The notes beneath the pieces were generated by a model. That model searched no databases. It was not told the origin of the DNA and worked only from the letters and a program-made list of their open reading frames with translations. From positions 310,001-374,000 of the forward strand of contig NZ_WJYO01000001.1 of the NCBI RefSeq assembly GCF_010994095.1: a stretch of DNA of 64,000 nt, given 5' to 3'. Origin of the DNA: Mumia xiangluensis (GTDB taxonomy: Bacteria; Actinomycetota; Actinomycetes; Propionibacteriales; Nocardioidaceae). The position numbers and the translations under genes were made by a program. Below are positions 1 through 8,239 of the stretch, piece by piece (position 1 is the stretch's first letter; each line of letters opens with the position of its first letter).

Positions 1-973
1 CGAGCGTCCCGGCGAGAGCGCGCCCCATCGGGCCCATCCCGAGCACCGTCACCGACGATCTGGACCGTGGCGGCGCCGCCGCCCCGCGACTGTGGAGCAG
101 CTCGACCACCCCGGCCATGTCCTCCGCACCGTGACCGTCGTCCACGCGACGCTGCATCAGTGCGTGCAGGGGTGCGTACAGCTCGGCACTCACTCCCTGG
201 GCCGCGCTCGCCTCGCCGATGGAGTCGTTGGCGACCTGCATCGCCAGCGGGGAGCCGGTCTCTGCGTAGTCACCGCGGTCGATGCTCCGCGCGGACTCGG
301 GCAGGGTGCCGAGCATCGCGGACAACCACGGTACGAGCAGCTCGTCGGTGAAGGACTCGACCCCGTGCCCCGCCGACCGGACCAGCGCGGCGGCGTGGAA
401 GAACCCGCCGAGCATCCCGTACATCCCGGCCAGCAACGAGAGGTCGTACAACGAGGCGGCCCCGTCGTCGTCGCTCACGTAGACGGGCCGGCCGAGCACG
501 GTGAGGACCTCGCGCGCGGCGTCGTACGCCTCCCGCGGGCCGCTGTACAGGACGAACGCGTGCGGCCCTCCGATCAGCTCGGGGACCGCCATGATGCCGC
601 CGTCGAGGACCGCGTGCCCGCGATCGCGGGCCGCCGCGGCGAAGGACTCGGCCTCCTGCGGGGTGCCGTTCGTCAGGTTGACGACGACGCGGCCGTCCGA
701 CGGGGGCGCCGCTGCGAGGACGGCGCGAGCGGCCTCGTGGTTCACCACGCAGAGCACGACGACGTCGCTCGCTGTGAAGGCCTCGGCGAGGTCGCCGGCA
801 CCGCGTGCACCGCGGGCCACGAGACCGTCCGCCCTCCCGGCGGTGCGGTTCCACACCGTCGTGTCGAACCCCGCGTCGACGAACGTCGACGCGAGCGCGG
901 AACCCATCGCGCCGAGGCCGATCACAGAGACGCTCGTGGGGGTGGTGGGGCTGCTGGTCCGGTCGTCGGTCAT
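1..973 (-). CDS. NAD(P)-dependent oxidoreductase, 6PGDH/imine-reductase-like, apparent tandem fusion (partial)
   Basis: Minus-strand gene starting at ATG 973 and running off the left edge (324 codons visible). Residues about 15-35 hold a Rossmann glycine motif, VIGLGAMGSALA, typical of the 3-hydroxyisobutyrate dehydrogenase/imine reductase superfamily, followed by VVLCVVNHEAA and the helical C-terminal region of that family. The first unit is complete by about residue 297, close to the family's usual 290 aa. The same frame then continues without a stop through an Ala/Pro/Arg linker into a second glycine motif, VTVLGMGPMGRALAG, so a second NAD-binding unit begins before the edge. The product probably reduces or oxidises an imine, hydroxyacid or related substrate; the substrate is unknown. 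It is divergent from an HxlR regulator, its likely controller. Start choice: ATG with a purine-rich stretch (GGAGAGCAGAGG) just upstream. Confidence 0.75.
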   Translation of the reverse strand, partial: MTDDRTSSPTTPTSVSVIGLGAMGSALASTFVDAGFDTTVWNRTAGRADGLVARGARGAGDLAEAFTASDVVVLCVVNHEAARAVLAAAPPSDGRVVVNLTNGTPQEAESFAAAARDRGHAVLDGGIMAVPELIGGPHAFVLYSGPREAYDAAREVLTVLGRPVYVSDDDGAASLYDLSLLAGMYGMLGGFFHAAALVRSAGHGVESFTDELLVPWLSAMLGTLPESARSIDRGDYAETGSPLAMQVANDSIGEASAAQGVSAELYAPLHALMQRRVDDGHGAEDMAGVVELLHSRGAAAPPRSRSSVTVLGMGPMGRALAGTL

Positions 974-1054
974 GTCGCCTCTGCTCTCCGTCGGCGAGAC
1001 GCTCGGCGGCCTCGCTCTCCTGACCAGCGTGGTTCGGGCACCGTACGATCGACA

Positions 1055-1079
1055 AGTACCTACTTTCTAGTTCGGTACT
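1055..1079. promoter_or_regulatory. Candidate HxlR operator between divergent genes
   Basis: AGTACC (1055-1060) and GGTACT (1074-1079) form a perfect 6-bp inverted repeat with a 13-bp spacer. It lies in the 122-bp gap between the oxidoreductase and the HxlR gene, just upstream of the HxlR ribosome-binding site. HxlR-type proteins bind such dyads between divergent genes, so control of both genes is a reasonable inference. Binding itself is not shown. Confidence 0.45.
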
Positions 1080-1095
1080 CACCCGGAGGTAAGAA

Positions 1096-1434
1096 ATGAG
1101 CGATGACGGCGACTTCGGCCCGTACACCTGCGCACTCGATGCCGGTATGACGGTCGTCGGAGGCAAGTGGAAGGCCCTCATCCTCTGGGCACTCCGGGAC
1201 GGACCGCTCCGCTTCGGCGCGCTCCGGCGGGAGGTCGGGGCGATCAGCGAGAAAATGCTGATCCAGCAGCTCAAGGAGCTTCAGGCGTACGGCGTCGTCC
1301 ACCGCGAGTCGTACCACGAGGTCCCGCCACGCGTGGAGTACTCGATGACGCCCTCGGGCAAGGCCCTGCTCGACGCCCTGGATCCGCTCGGCGACTGGGC
1401 GGAGCAGCACCGGGAGCAGATCCTTACGCGCTGA
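1096..1434 (+). CDS. HxlR-family transcriptional regulator
   Basis: 112 aa, the usual size of HxlR winged-helix regulators. The N-terminus carries a cysteine (C12) followed by the family signature VGGKWKALILWALRDG, in which the first helix leads into the winged helix; the segment LKELQAYGVVHRESYHEVPP is the recognition/wing region. Several family members sense reactive electrophiles or oxidants through the N-terminal cysteine, so redox or aldehyde sensing is plausible but not shown. GGAGGT at 1085-1090 lies 5 nt before the ATG. It is divergent from the oxidoreductase at 1-973, the most likely regulated gene, with an inverted repeat between them. Confidence 0.9.
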   Translation: MSDDGDFGPYTCALDAGMTVVGGKWKALILWALRDGPLRFGALRREVGAISEKMLIQQLKELQAYGVVHRESYHEVPPRVEYSMTPSGKALLDALDPLGDWAEQHREQILTR

Positions 1435-1466
1435 GTGCGGGGAAGGACCCTCGCCCCTCCCCGCAC
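1435..1466. terminator. Bidirectional hairpin terminator candidate
   Basis: GTGCGGGGA (1435-1443) pairs perfectly with TCCCCGCAC (1458-1466) around a 14-nt loop, directly after the HxlR stop and 26 bp from the stop of the convergent TAXI gene. There is no T-run, as is common for high-GC actinobacterial hairpins. Confidence 0.5.
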
Positions 1467-1492
1467 GCAGCTCCGCGCCGCACCGCGGGCGG

Positions 1493-2479
1493 CTACTGGA
1501 TCTCCTCGATCGCCCGCTCCGACCCGGGGTGGACCGGGATGGGGTCGGACTTCGCCGCGTCGTCGATCGTGATGTCCTTGGCTGCCGGGTGCACCGCGAC
1601 CAGCGCGTCGGTGTCCTCGTAGACGAGGGTCGTCAGCGCGCACGCGACGTTGTCGGGCATGTCGTTGCGAGCGAGCAGGACGTTCGGGACGGCGATCGTC
1701 GGCACGTCGGCGTCCAGCTCGTACGTGGCGGCCGGGATCGTCGCCTCCTCGTAGACCGGGTTGACCTCCTGCAGTGCCGCCAGCTGCGGCGTGATGTCGA
1801 GGAACTCCACGTCGTCGCCCATCGAGGTGAACAGGTCAGTGATCGCCGGCGTCGGGAGACCCCCGGACCAGACCAGCCCGTCGATCGACCCGTCCTTCAT
1901 GCCGTCCACGGTCTTGGTGAGGTCGAGACGCTGCGCCGAGACGTCGTCCTGGGCGAGCCCGGCGGCCTCGATCAGCCGCTGTGCGATGACCTCCGTGCCC
2001 GACTTCGGCGAGCCGGTGGAGATCCGCTTGCCCTCGAAGTCCGCGATCGACGCGATGTCGGCGTCCTTGCGGACGACGACCTGGGTGTAGTTCGGATAGA
2101 TCCGCCCGATCGAGGAGACCTCCTGCTTCTCCGTGAACGACCCCGTGCCCTCGACGGCGTCGGCGGCGGTGTCGGCGAGCGAGAACGCGATGTCGTAGTC
2201 GCCGGCGACGAGCTGCTGCACGTTCTGCACCGACGCGCCTGTCTCCGCCGCCGTCGCCTTGAGGTCGGTCTCGTCGTTGATGAGCTGCGCGAGTCCGCCG
2301 CCGACGACGTAGTAGACGCCGGTCGAGTTGCCGGTCGCGATGCCGATCCGGCCCGAGCCGGCGTCGCAGCTGTCCTCGTCGCCGCCCGCCTGGTCGTTGT
2401 CCTGCTGACCGCCGCAGGCCGCGAGCGCGAGGGACGCGGTGAGGGCGCCGGCGGTGATGAGCGTACGGGTTCGTCTCAT
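1493..2479 (-). CDS. TAXI-family TRAP transporter solute receptor (lipoprotein)
   Basis: 328 aa extracytoplasmic receptor of a TRAP-TAXI transporter. The N-terminus MRRTRTLITAGALTAS runs into the lipobox LAAC (Cys about residue 21), so it should be a membrane-anchored lipoprotein. The mature part starts with the TAXI hallmark IGIATGNSTGVYYVVGG and continues with the expected TGASVQNVQQL. The open frame extends about 90 codons upstream of 2479, but that part has no signal peptide; the ATG at 2479 gives a clean one. It is transcribed just downstream of its fused permease (8-bp gap). TAXI receptors usually bind dicarboxylates or amino acids such as glutamate; the ligand here is unknown. Confidence 0.92.
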   Translation of the reverse strand: MRRTRTLITAGALTASLALAACGGQQDNDQAGGDEDSCDAGSGRIGIATGNSTGVYYVVGGGLAQLINDETDLKATAAETGASVQNVQQLVAGDYDIAFSLADTAADAVEGTGSFTEKQEVSSIGRIYPNYTQVVVRKDADIASIADFEGKRISTGSPKSGTEVIAQRLIEAAGLAQDDVSAQRLDLTKTVDGMKDGSIDGLVWSGGLPTPAITDLFTSMGDDVEFLDITPQLAALQEVNPVYEEATIPAATYELDADVPTIAVPNVLLARNDMPDNVACALTTLVYEDTDALVAVHPAAKDITIDDAAKSDPIPVHPGSERAIEEIQ

Positions 2480-2486
2480 GGCTACT

Positions 2487-4604
2487 TCACTCCTGGGTGA
2501 TGGGTGTGGCGGTGGGCGTCGGACGACTCCCCCGGCGGCCGAGCACGTGGACGACCACGGCCGCGGCGAGCAGCGCGAGGCCGACGGCGATCGACACCGG
2601 GACGAGGTAGAGGAGGAGGAGAGCGGCCGGGATGCAGAGCAGCCGCTCGAGGCGCCGGGTCGGTCCGAACATCCAGCCCGACGTCGCGACGGCGAGCGCG
2701 GCGACCGCGCACGCGACGACGAGGGTCGTCCAGACGACGTCGACGAACGGTCCACGCCCGAGGAGGGCGGCGCCGTTGTCGGTCATGATGAAGGCCATCG
2801 GGGCCAGGAACGCGGGCAGCGTGTACTTGCACGCCTGCCACATCGTGGCGATCACCTTGCCGCCCGTGATCGCGGCGGACGCGACGGCCGCGAGCGCCGT
2901 CGGCGGTGACACCTCCGACAGCACGGCGTAGTAGAAGATGAACATCGCGACCTCGGGACCGTCCGCGCCGAGGCTGATCAGCGCCGGGCCGATGACGATC
3001 CAGCTGAGGATGAAGGACGCGGTGACCGGGACGGCGAGCCCGAGCACGATGATCGCGACGGCGGAGAACAGCGCGCTGAGCACGACCAGCGTGGCGTGGT
3101 TGGGCGCGAGAGCGTCGGCGGCGTCGACGAGCAGGTCCGACAGCACCTGGCCCAGGCCGGTCTTCGCGATGGTCGACGTGATCACACCAGCGGCGGCACA
3201 GACGGCGATCACCGGGACCGCGGCGCGGATGCCGGTCGCGAGCGCGACGTAGAGACGGGCGGCGTAGTCGCGGACGGAGTCGCCCAGCGGCAGGGTCTCG
3301 GCCGTGGCCTGGTCCTCCTCGATGCCGCCGGCGAACCTCCGTCGCGACAGCACCGCCTCGAGGAGCCCGAAGAACGCGGCTACCGCCGTCGCGTACACGA
3401 CCGCCTTGAACGGCGGGACGTCCAGCGCGAGGAACACGATGATCACGCCGAGGCTCACGAAGTGGTAGCCGAACCGGCCGAGCAGCGCCCACGGGCTGTT
3501 GACGTCGACGTCGACCCTGCGCGCCCCGAAGCGCCGCGCGTCGATCTCGACCGCCAGGAAGATGCCGAGGTAGTAGAGCAGCGTCGGGACGAGCGCCCAG
3601 CCGAGCACCTGGAGGTACGAGACGCCGAGATACTCCGCGATGATGAACGCCGCTGCACCGAGGGTCGGCGGCGACAGGATCGCGCCGATGCCGGACGCCG
3701 CGAGCATGCCGCCGGCCGCCTCGCGCGGGTAGCCCGCACGCTTGAGGATCGGCCACGCGAACGACCCGAGCGTGACCGCAGTCGCAGTCCCCGAGCCCGA
3801 CACGGTGCCCAGCAGGAAGCCGGACGTCGCGACCGTACGACCCGGAGCCGTGCCCGACTTCCGGAACAGCGAGAAGCTGAACTCCACGAAGAAGCGCCCC
3901 GCGCCCATCCGGTCGAGCACCGCCCCGTAGATCGTGAAGAGCACGATGTACGACGCTGCGACGTCGAGCGGGACCCCGAAGAAGCCGCTCGCCTCGTTGT
4001 AGAGCGCGTTGACGATCTGGTCGATGTCCTCGCCCCGGTGCGAGATCACCCAGTCGATCGGCAGGAAGCCGCCGTAGTAGGCGTACGCCAGGAACGCCAC
4101 GCACACGATCGGGAGGACCCAGCCCGTCGTACGGCGCGTCGCCTCGAGGACGAGCAGGAGGAGGACGAGGCCCGCGGCGACGTCGAGCGGCTCGAGCGCG
4201 CCCTGCCGGTCGAGGAATGAGCTGAAGCCCCCGCCGCCGGCGCTCCACTCGGGGAGGGGAAGGACCGGGTAGAGCCCGACGACGAGGGCGGCCAGTGCGA
4301 GCAGCCAGTCGACCGGACCGGGATCGTCACGGGTGTCGGTACGGCGTCGGGCGCGCCCGCGGTACAGGAGGAAGGCCAGCGGCAGGGTGACGCCGAGGAA
4401 GACGATCAGGTAGTACTGGTTGCCCTGCCGCAGGGGGAAGAACACCTGCCAGAGGACGAAGGCCGCGACCACGAAGCACCACAGCGTCATCGCGCGGTCC
4501 CACCGCCTCGAGAGCCGACGTGAGGGGCGCTCCTCGTCGTACTCGGATGCGAGGTGGTCGAGGTCTTCCTTGTCGACCGGGGTATCGCGCTCGGCGGTGG
4601 GCAT
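2487..4604 (-). CDS. TRAP transporter fused DctQ-DctM permease (TAXI type)
   Basis: About 705 aa, the size of fused TRAP permeases that join the small DctQ-like and large DctM-like membrane subunits. A hydrophilic N-terminal tail is followed by a small membrane bundle (about residues 45-180), then the large DctM-like region with the family segment LGTVSGSGTATAVTLGSFAWP and many transmembrane helices. It couples ion influx to uptake of the solute delivered by the adjacent TAXI lipoprotein. Start chosen at ATG 4604 (MPTAERDTP); an in-frame ATG at 4634 would add 10 residues. It is divergent from the two-component system at 4715, probably its regulator. Confidence 0.92.
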   Translation of the reverse strand: MPTAERDTPVDKEDLDHLASEYDEERPSRRLSRRWDRAMTLWCFVVAAFVLWQVFFPLRQGNQYYLIVFLGVTLPLAFLLYRGRARRRTDTRDDPGPVDWLLALAALVVGLYPVLPLPEWSAGGGGFSSFLDRQGALEPLDVAAGLVLLLLVLEATRRTTGWVLPIVCVAFLAYAYYGGFLPIDWVISHRGEDIDQIVNALYNEASGFFGVPLDVAASYIVLFTIYGAVLDRMGAGRFFVEFSFSLFRKSGTAPGRTVATSGFLLGTVSGSGTATAVTLGSFAWPILKRAGYPREAAGGMLAASGIGAILSPPTLGAAAFIIAEYLGVSYLQVLGWALVPTLLYYLGIFLAVEIDARRFGARRVDVDVNSPWALLGRFGYHFVSLGVIIVFLALDVPPFKAVVYATAVAAFFGLLEAVLSRRRFAGGIEEDQATAETLPLGDSVRDYAARLYVALATGIRAAVPVIAVCAAAGVITSTIAKTGLGQVLSDLLVDAADALAPNHATLVVLSALFSAVAIIVLGLAVPVTASFILSWIVIGPALISLGADGPEVAMFIFYYAVLSEVSPPTALAAVASAAITGGKVIATMWQACKYTLPAFLAPMAFIMTDNGAALLGRGPFVDVVWTTLVVACAVAALAVATSGWMFGPTRRLERLLCIPAALLLLYLVPVSIAVGLALLAAAVVVHVLGRRGSRPTPTATPITQE

Positions 4605-4714
4605 GACCGGTAACGTATGCGTGACCCAGGTCACAGAGACCGGTCCGAGCGCCAGCCTTTACACAGTCTTGACGTCGCGCACGATGCCATCGAGACACCC
4701 CCAGGAGGCCCGCC

Positions 4715-5377
4715 GTGCGAGTCCTTCTCGTCGAGGACGACGACGCCGTCGCCAGCGCACTCGCGGCCGCCCTCCAACGCGTGGGGCTGGCGGTCGACCG
4801 CGCCGGCGACGCCGAAGAAGGGTGGCAGAAGCACGGCGACGCGGCACTCGTCCTGCTCGACATGGGGCTTCCCGACTCCGACGGGTTGGCGCTGTGCCGA
4901 CGCATCCGGGCCGCACAGAGCGAGGTGCCGATCATCGCCGTCACGGCTCGGCGCGCCGAGGCGTCCGTCGTGGCGGCACTGCAGTCGGGGGTCGACGACT
5001 ACGTCACCAAGCCGTACAGCACCGAGGTGCTTCTGGCGCGCATCGACGCAGTCATGCGGAGGGTCGGTCGAGGGCTGATGATCGGCGACGTCGTGGTGGG
5101 CGACCTCGCCCTCCAGCCCGAGGACCAGCGCGCCGCCCTCGGCGACACCGAGCTCGACCTCACTCCGAAGGAGTTCGAGCTCCTCCTCGTCCTCGCCCAG
5201 AACGCGGGCCACGTGGTCGACCGGACCGCGCTCATGGAGCAGATCTGGAACACGACCTGGGTCGGCGGTTCGCGGACGCTCGACGTCCACGTGGCCACGC
5301 TGCGGGCCAAGCTGGGCCGCCCCGACCTGATCGAGACCGTGCGCGGCAAGGGCTACCGCATGCCGACGGCAGGGTGA
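4715..5377 (+). CDS. OmpR-family response regulator
   Basis: 220 aa, receiver plus OmpR/PhoB winged helix. Acidic residues D8-D10, phosphoacceptor D49 in VLLDMGLPDSDG and the conserved lysine K99 (VTKPYS) are all present. The C-terminal domain has the PhoB-type LTPKEFELLLVLAQNAG helix and ends with VRGKGYRM. GTG start with AGGAGG 8 nt upstream. It lies 3 bp before its histidine kinase. Its position between a TRAP-TAXI transporter and a second TAXI receptor resembles TctD-type systems that control carboxylate uptake. Confidence 0.94.
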   Translation: MRVLLVEDDDAVASALAAALQRVGLAVDRAGDAEEGWQKHGDAALVLLDMGLPDSDGLALCRRIRAAQSEVPIIAVTARRAEASVVAALQSGVDDYVTKPYSTEVLLARIDAVMRRVGRGLMIGDVVVGDLALQPEDQRAALGDTELDLTPKEFELLLVLAQNAGHVVDRTALMEQIWNTTWVGGSRTLDVHVATLRAKLGRPDLIETVRGKGYRMPTAG

Positions 5378-5380
5378 GCC

Positions 5381-6778
5381 GTGCGCCGCCGTCTGCTCGT
5401 CCTCTCCACCGTCGCCCTGTCGTTCCTCCTCGTCGCGCTGATCGTCCCGTTGATCGGCACGTACGCCTCGGACCGCACCCAGGACCTCTTCGTGATCCGG
5501 CAGGCCGACCTCAACCGGCTCACGGTCGTCGCCGGCACCGCCGTGGAGACCGGGTCGGTCGCCTCGCTGAGGTCCGAGCTCGCCCGGTACGAGGAGGTGT
5601 ACGACGCCCGGCTCGTCGTCGTCGACGCCGACCGCCGTACGGTCGCCGCCTCCCCCGGTGAGCTCGACCCCGCAGCGGTCCCCCGCGAGGTCTCCCGGGC
5701 GCTGGCCGGGAACAGCGCCGAGGAGCCGCAGCCCTTCTGGCCGTGGTCGGCCGACACGTACGTCGTCGCGGCGCCGATCGGGCGCGACGCCCAGGTGCTC
5801 GGTGCCGTGGTGATGGAGATCCCGACCGGCGGGGTCCGCGGCGACGTCGCCGCGCGTCTCGCCCTGCTGCTCGGCGCCGGACTCGGCGTCCTGCTCCTCG
5901 CCGCCGTCGGTGTCGCCGTCCCGCTCGTCCGGTGGATCCTCCGCCCCGTCGACGAGCTCGACGACGCGACGCGGCGGATGGCGCACGGCGACCTCTCGAC
6001 CCGCGTGCCGGCCGACGACGGACCGCCCGAGCTGCGCCGGCTGGCGTCGTCGTTCAACGACATGGCCGACCATGTCGAGGTCTCCCAGCAGCAGCAGGCC
6101 GAGCTGGTGGCCGACGCCTCCCACCAGCTGGGCAATCCCCTGACAGCGCTCCGGCTCCGCGTCGAGACGTTGAGCGCGAAGGCCGACGCCGACGTCGCGG
6201 CCGAGCTCGACCTCGTGCTCCGCGAGACCGACAGGCTCACCCGCATCGTCGACTCGCTGCTCGACCTCGGCCAGGTCGAGGCCGAGCGCGCCCCGCAGGT
6301 CCCGGTGGACGTCGCCGACGCCGTACGCGCACGCTGCCGCGTCTGGGAGCCCGCGATCGCCGACCTTCGGGTCGACGCTCCGCCCCGTGCGACGGCGCTC
6401 GCGACCGCCGACCTCGTCGACGTCGTCCTCGACGCGGTGCTCGACAACGCGACGAAGTTCGCTGGCGGCGCCGCGGTCGAGGTGACCGTCGCCGAGGGAT
6501 CCCGGACGGTCGACCTCGTGGTGCGGGACCACGGCCCCGGGATACCCGACGAGGACCTGTCGAAGGTGGGTGCGCGATTCTTCCGTGGGACGCGGCACCA
6601 GAACGTGCACGGCACCGGCCTCGGGCTGGCGATCGTACGGGCGCACGTGGCCAAGTCGGGCGGGGAGCTCGCCGTACGCCGGCCGGACGGCGACGGCCTC
6701 GAGGTCTGCGTGACCCTCAGGCGCCCCGCTCGCGGTAGTAGCGCAGCGCCCCCGGATGCAGCGCGAGCGGCGACGTGA
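5381..6778 (+). CDS. Sensor histidine kinase
   Basis: 465 aa. TM1 about residues 5-27, extracytoplasmic sensor about 28-158, TM2 about 159-185, HAMP, then HisKA with phospho-acceptor H248 in ADASHQLGNPLTALRL (the usual ELRTP is QLGNP here). The HATPase domain has the N-box LDAVLDNATKF (about 350), G1 DHGPGIPDED (about 384) and G2 GTGLGLAIVRAHV (about 411). GTG start 3 bp after the response regulator, so co-translated. Its last 62 bp overlap the 3' end of the minus-strand TAXI receptor at 6717-7667. The sensor domain could sense a solute directly or through that receptor; this is inference. Confidence 0.94.
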   Translation: MRRRLLVLSTVALSFLLVALIVPLIGTYASDRTQDLFVIRQADLNRLTVVAGTAVETGSVASLRSELARYEEVYDARLVVVDADRRTVAASPGELDPAAVPREVSRALAGNSAEEPQPFWPWSADTYVVAAPIGRDAQVLGAVVMEIPTGGVRGDVAARLALLLGAGLGVLLLAAVGVAVPLVRWILRPVDELDDATRRMAHGDLSTRVPADDGPPELRRLASSFNDMADHVEVSQQQQAELVADASHQLGNPLTALRLRVETLSAKADADVAAELDLVLRETDRLTRIVDSLLDLGQVEAERAPQVPVDVADAVRARCRVWEPAIADLRVDAPPRATALATADLVDVVLDAVLDNATKFAGGAAVEVTVAEGSRTVDLVVRDHGPGIPDEDLSKVGARFFRGTRHQNVHGTGLGLAIVRAHVAKSGGELAVRRPDGDGLEVCVTLRRPARGSSAAPPDAARAAT

Positions 6779-7667
6779 AGATCGCCGCACCGAACGTCGG
6801 TTGACTGACGCCGGGCTCGAGGCGCTCGATCTCGTCCTGCGCCTCGAAGACGAGCCGCGTGATCGCGTACGCGAGGTCGTCTCCGACGGCTGGGTTCGCG
6901 ACGAGGTAGTTCTTGACGCTGAGCGTGCTCACGGCGTCGGGCAGGCCGTACGCGCTCGGCGGGATCGGCGCCCGCACGTACTGCGGCCCGTACGCCGCGA
7001 CCATCGGCTCGACCGCGTCGCCCAGGTCGAGCAGCCGGAGCGGCACCTGGTCCGAGAGCAGCGCGATGGCCTGGTTGGGGAGACCGCTGACGAAGAAGAA
7101 CGCGTCGAGCCGTCCCGAGCGAAGGTCGTCGGCCGAGTCCTGCAACGAGGAGTCGGCGAAGCGTGCGGTCGGCTCGCGCACGCCGTGGACGTCGAGGATG
7201 CGGCCGGCGATGACCCGCGTCCCGGACCCTGGCGCGCCGACGCCGATGCGCGCCGTCCGCAGGTCGGCGACGCGGCGGACTCCGGAGTCCTCGCGGACGA
7301 CGAGGTGGACGAAGCTGTCGTACATCCGCGCCAACGCGACCAGGTCGCGGTCGTCGGACGTGACGGCGTCGGCGGCCGCATCGCCGAGGGAGAATCCGAC
7401 GTCGCACTCCCGTTCGGCGACGAGGCGCAGGTTCTCGAGGGAGGCATCGGTGCCGTGCGCCTGCGCATCGACGCCGTCGAGCCTCGTCTCGAGCACGGTC
7501 GTCAGCGCGCGGCCGTACCGTACGAAGACGCCGCCCGGGTTGCCTGTCGCGATGCGTACCCTGGCGCTGTCGAACTGGGCCCAGCCCCGGCCGACGCACC
7601 CCGAGACGCCGGCGAGCAACGGGAGTCCGAGCAGCGCCAGCGCGCGACGGCGGGGAAGGTCGGGCAC
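6717..7667 (-). CDS. Second TAXI-family solute receptor, orphan lipoprotein
   Basis: 316 aa. The leader MPDLPRRRALALLGLPLL ends in the lipobox SGC (about residue 24). The mature part begins VRIATGNPGGVFVRYG, the TAXI hallmark, followed by LRLVAERECDVGFSLGDAAADAV. It has no permease of its own and lies beside a two-component system whose partner operon already has a complete TRAP-TAXI transporter. It may feed that permease or present ligand to the histidine kinase. GTG start: a -10-like TATGAT (7674-7679, minus sense) lies exactly 6 nt before it, which suggests a leaderless mRNA. The 3' end overlaps the kinase gene by 62 bp tail to tail. Confidence 0.9.
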   Translation of the reverse strand: MPDLPRRRALALLGLPLLAGVSGCVGRGWAQFDSARVRIATGNPGGVFVRYGRALTTVLETRLDGVDAQAHGTDASLENLRLVAERECDVGFSLGDAAADAVTSDDRDLVALARMYDSFVHLVVREDSGVRRVADLRTARIGVGAPGSGTRVIAGRILDVHGVREPTARFADSSLQDSADDLRSGRLDAFFFVSGLPNQAIALLSDQVPLRLLDLGDAVEPMVAAYGPQYVRAPIPPSAYGLPDAVSTLSVKNYLVANPAVGDDLAYAITRLVFEAQDEIERLEPGVSQPTFGAAIFTSPLALHPGALRYYRERGA

Positions 7668-7691
7668 CGGACGATCATAGAGCCTTGCGCG

Positions 7692-7707
7692 TCGTACATG
7701 TGTTCGA
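7692..7707. promoter_or_regulatory. LexA/SOS-like box between divergent promoters
   Basis: TCGTACATGTGTTCGA differs by one base in its arms from the actinobacterial SOS-box form TCGAAC-N4-GTTCGA. On its right is TAGACT (7709-7714), 6 nt before the ATG at 7721; on its left is TATGAT on the minus strand (7674-7679), 6 nt before the GTG at 7667. A bound repressor would block either promoter. Confidence 0.45.
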
Positions 7708-7720
7708 ATAGACTCCAGTC

Positions 7721-8014
7721 ATGTTCGAGATCGGATGCGTCGACGGGGTGATTCGGACGCGGGCGTCGCACCGGAGCGCCGACGTCCTCAACGTCGGCCG
7801 CACCCAACGCCTCGCGACCGACCGACACCGCGACTTCGGGCGCACCGACCTCGACGACCTGCTCGGGCTCTGTCCGCGCTGTCACCACCTGCTGCACGCG
7901 GGCAAGCTCCACGCAGAGCGTGACTCGGACACTGGGGAGGTCGTCCTCCGGAAACGTCTCGGCAGCGGGTCAGCGCACGGGAGGAGCTCGAGCGCGGGGT
8001 CCGTCGGATGCTGA
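7721..8014 (+). pseudogene. Remnant of a DUF222/13E12-type HNH endonuclease gene
   Basis: 97-codon ORF. It starts MFEIG, much like DUF222-family starts (MFE..), then jumps to segments that resemble only the C-terminal part of DUF222-HNH proteins: VLNVGRTQRLAT, then RTDLDDLLGLCPRCHHLLHAGK. The usual N-terminal DUF222 region (about 250 aa) and the central HNH core are missing, so this looks like an internally deleted relic. It keeps a leaderless-type promoter (TAGACT 6 nt before ATG) and a LexA-like box, in keeping with the SOS control described for some 13E12-repeat genes in Mycobacterium. It could still make a small protein; catalysis is unlikely. Confidence 0.5.
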
Positions 8015-8113
8015 TCCAACGCCAGCTGCGCGAGATCCGGCGACTGATGCGCGAGACCTCGCAACGTGAGCAATCCGCACACGCGGCGTGAGGTTTCGCC
8101 GCACCCTGGATGC

Positions 8114-8163
8114 ACGCACGCCGGGCACGACCGGACGGGGGACCGGTCGTACCCGGCGTGCGT
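8114..8163 (-). terminator. Strong hairpin downstream of the atu-type operon
   Basis: Positions 8114-8134 and 8143-8163 are inverted repeats matching at 20 of 21 positions, with an 8-nt loop. The hairpin lies 77-126 nt past the stop of the last gene of the minus-strand operon (enoyl-CoA hydratase). No U-tract follows. The rest of 8015-8239 holds no gene I can support. Confidence 0.5.
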
Positions 8164-8239
8164 CGTGCTTCGCGCGTCGTGCCGGCGTACCGCGCGTGCA
8201 GCAGGCAAACGTGTCTGGGCAGCGGAACAGCCCAGCGCG

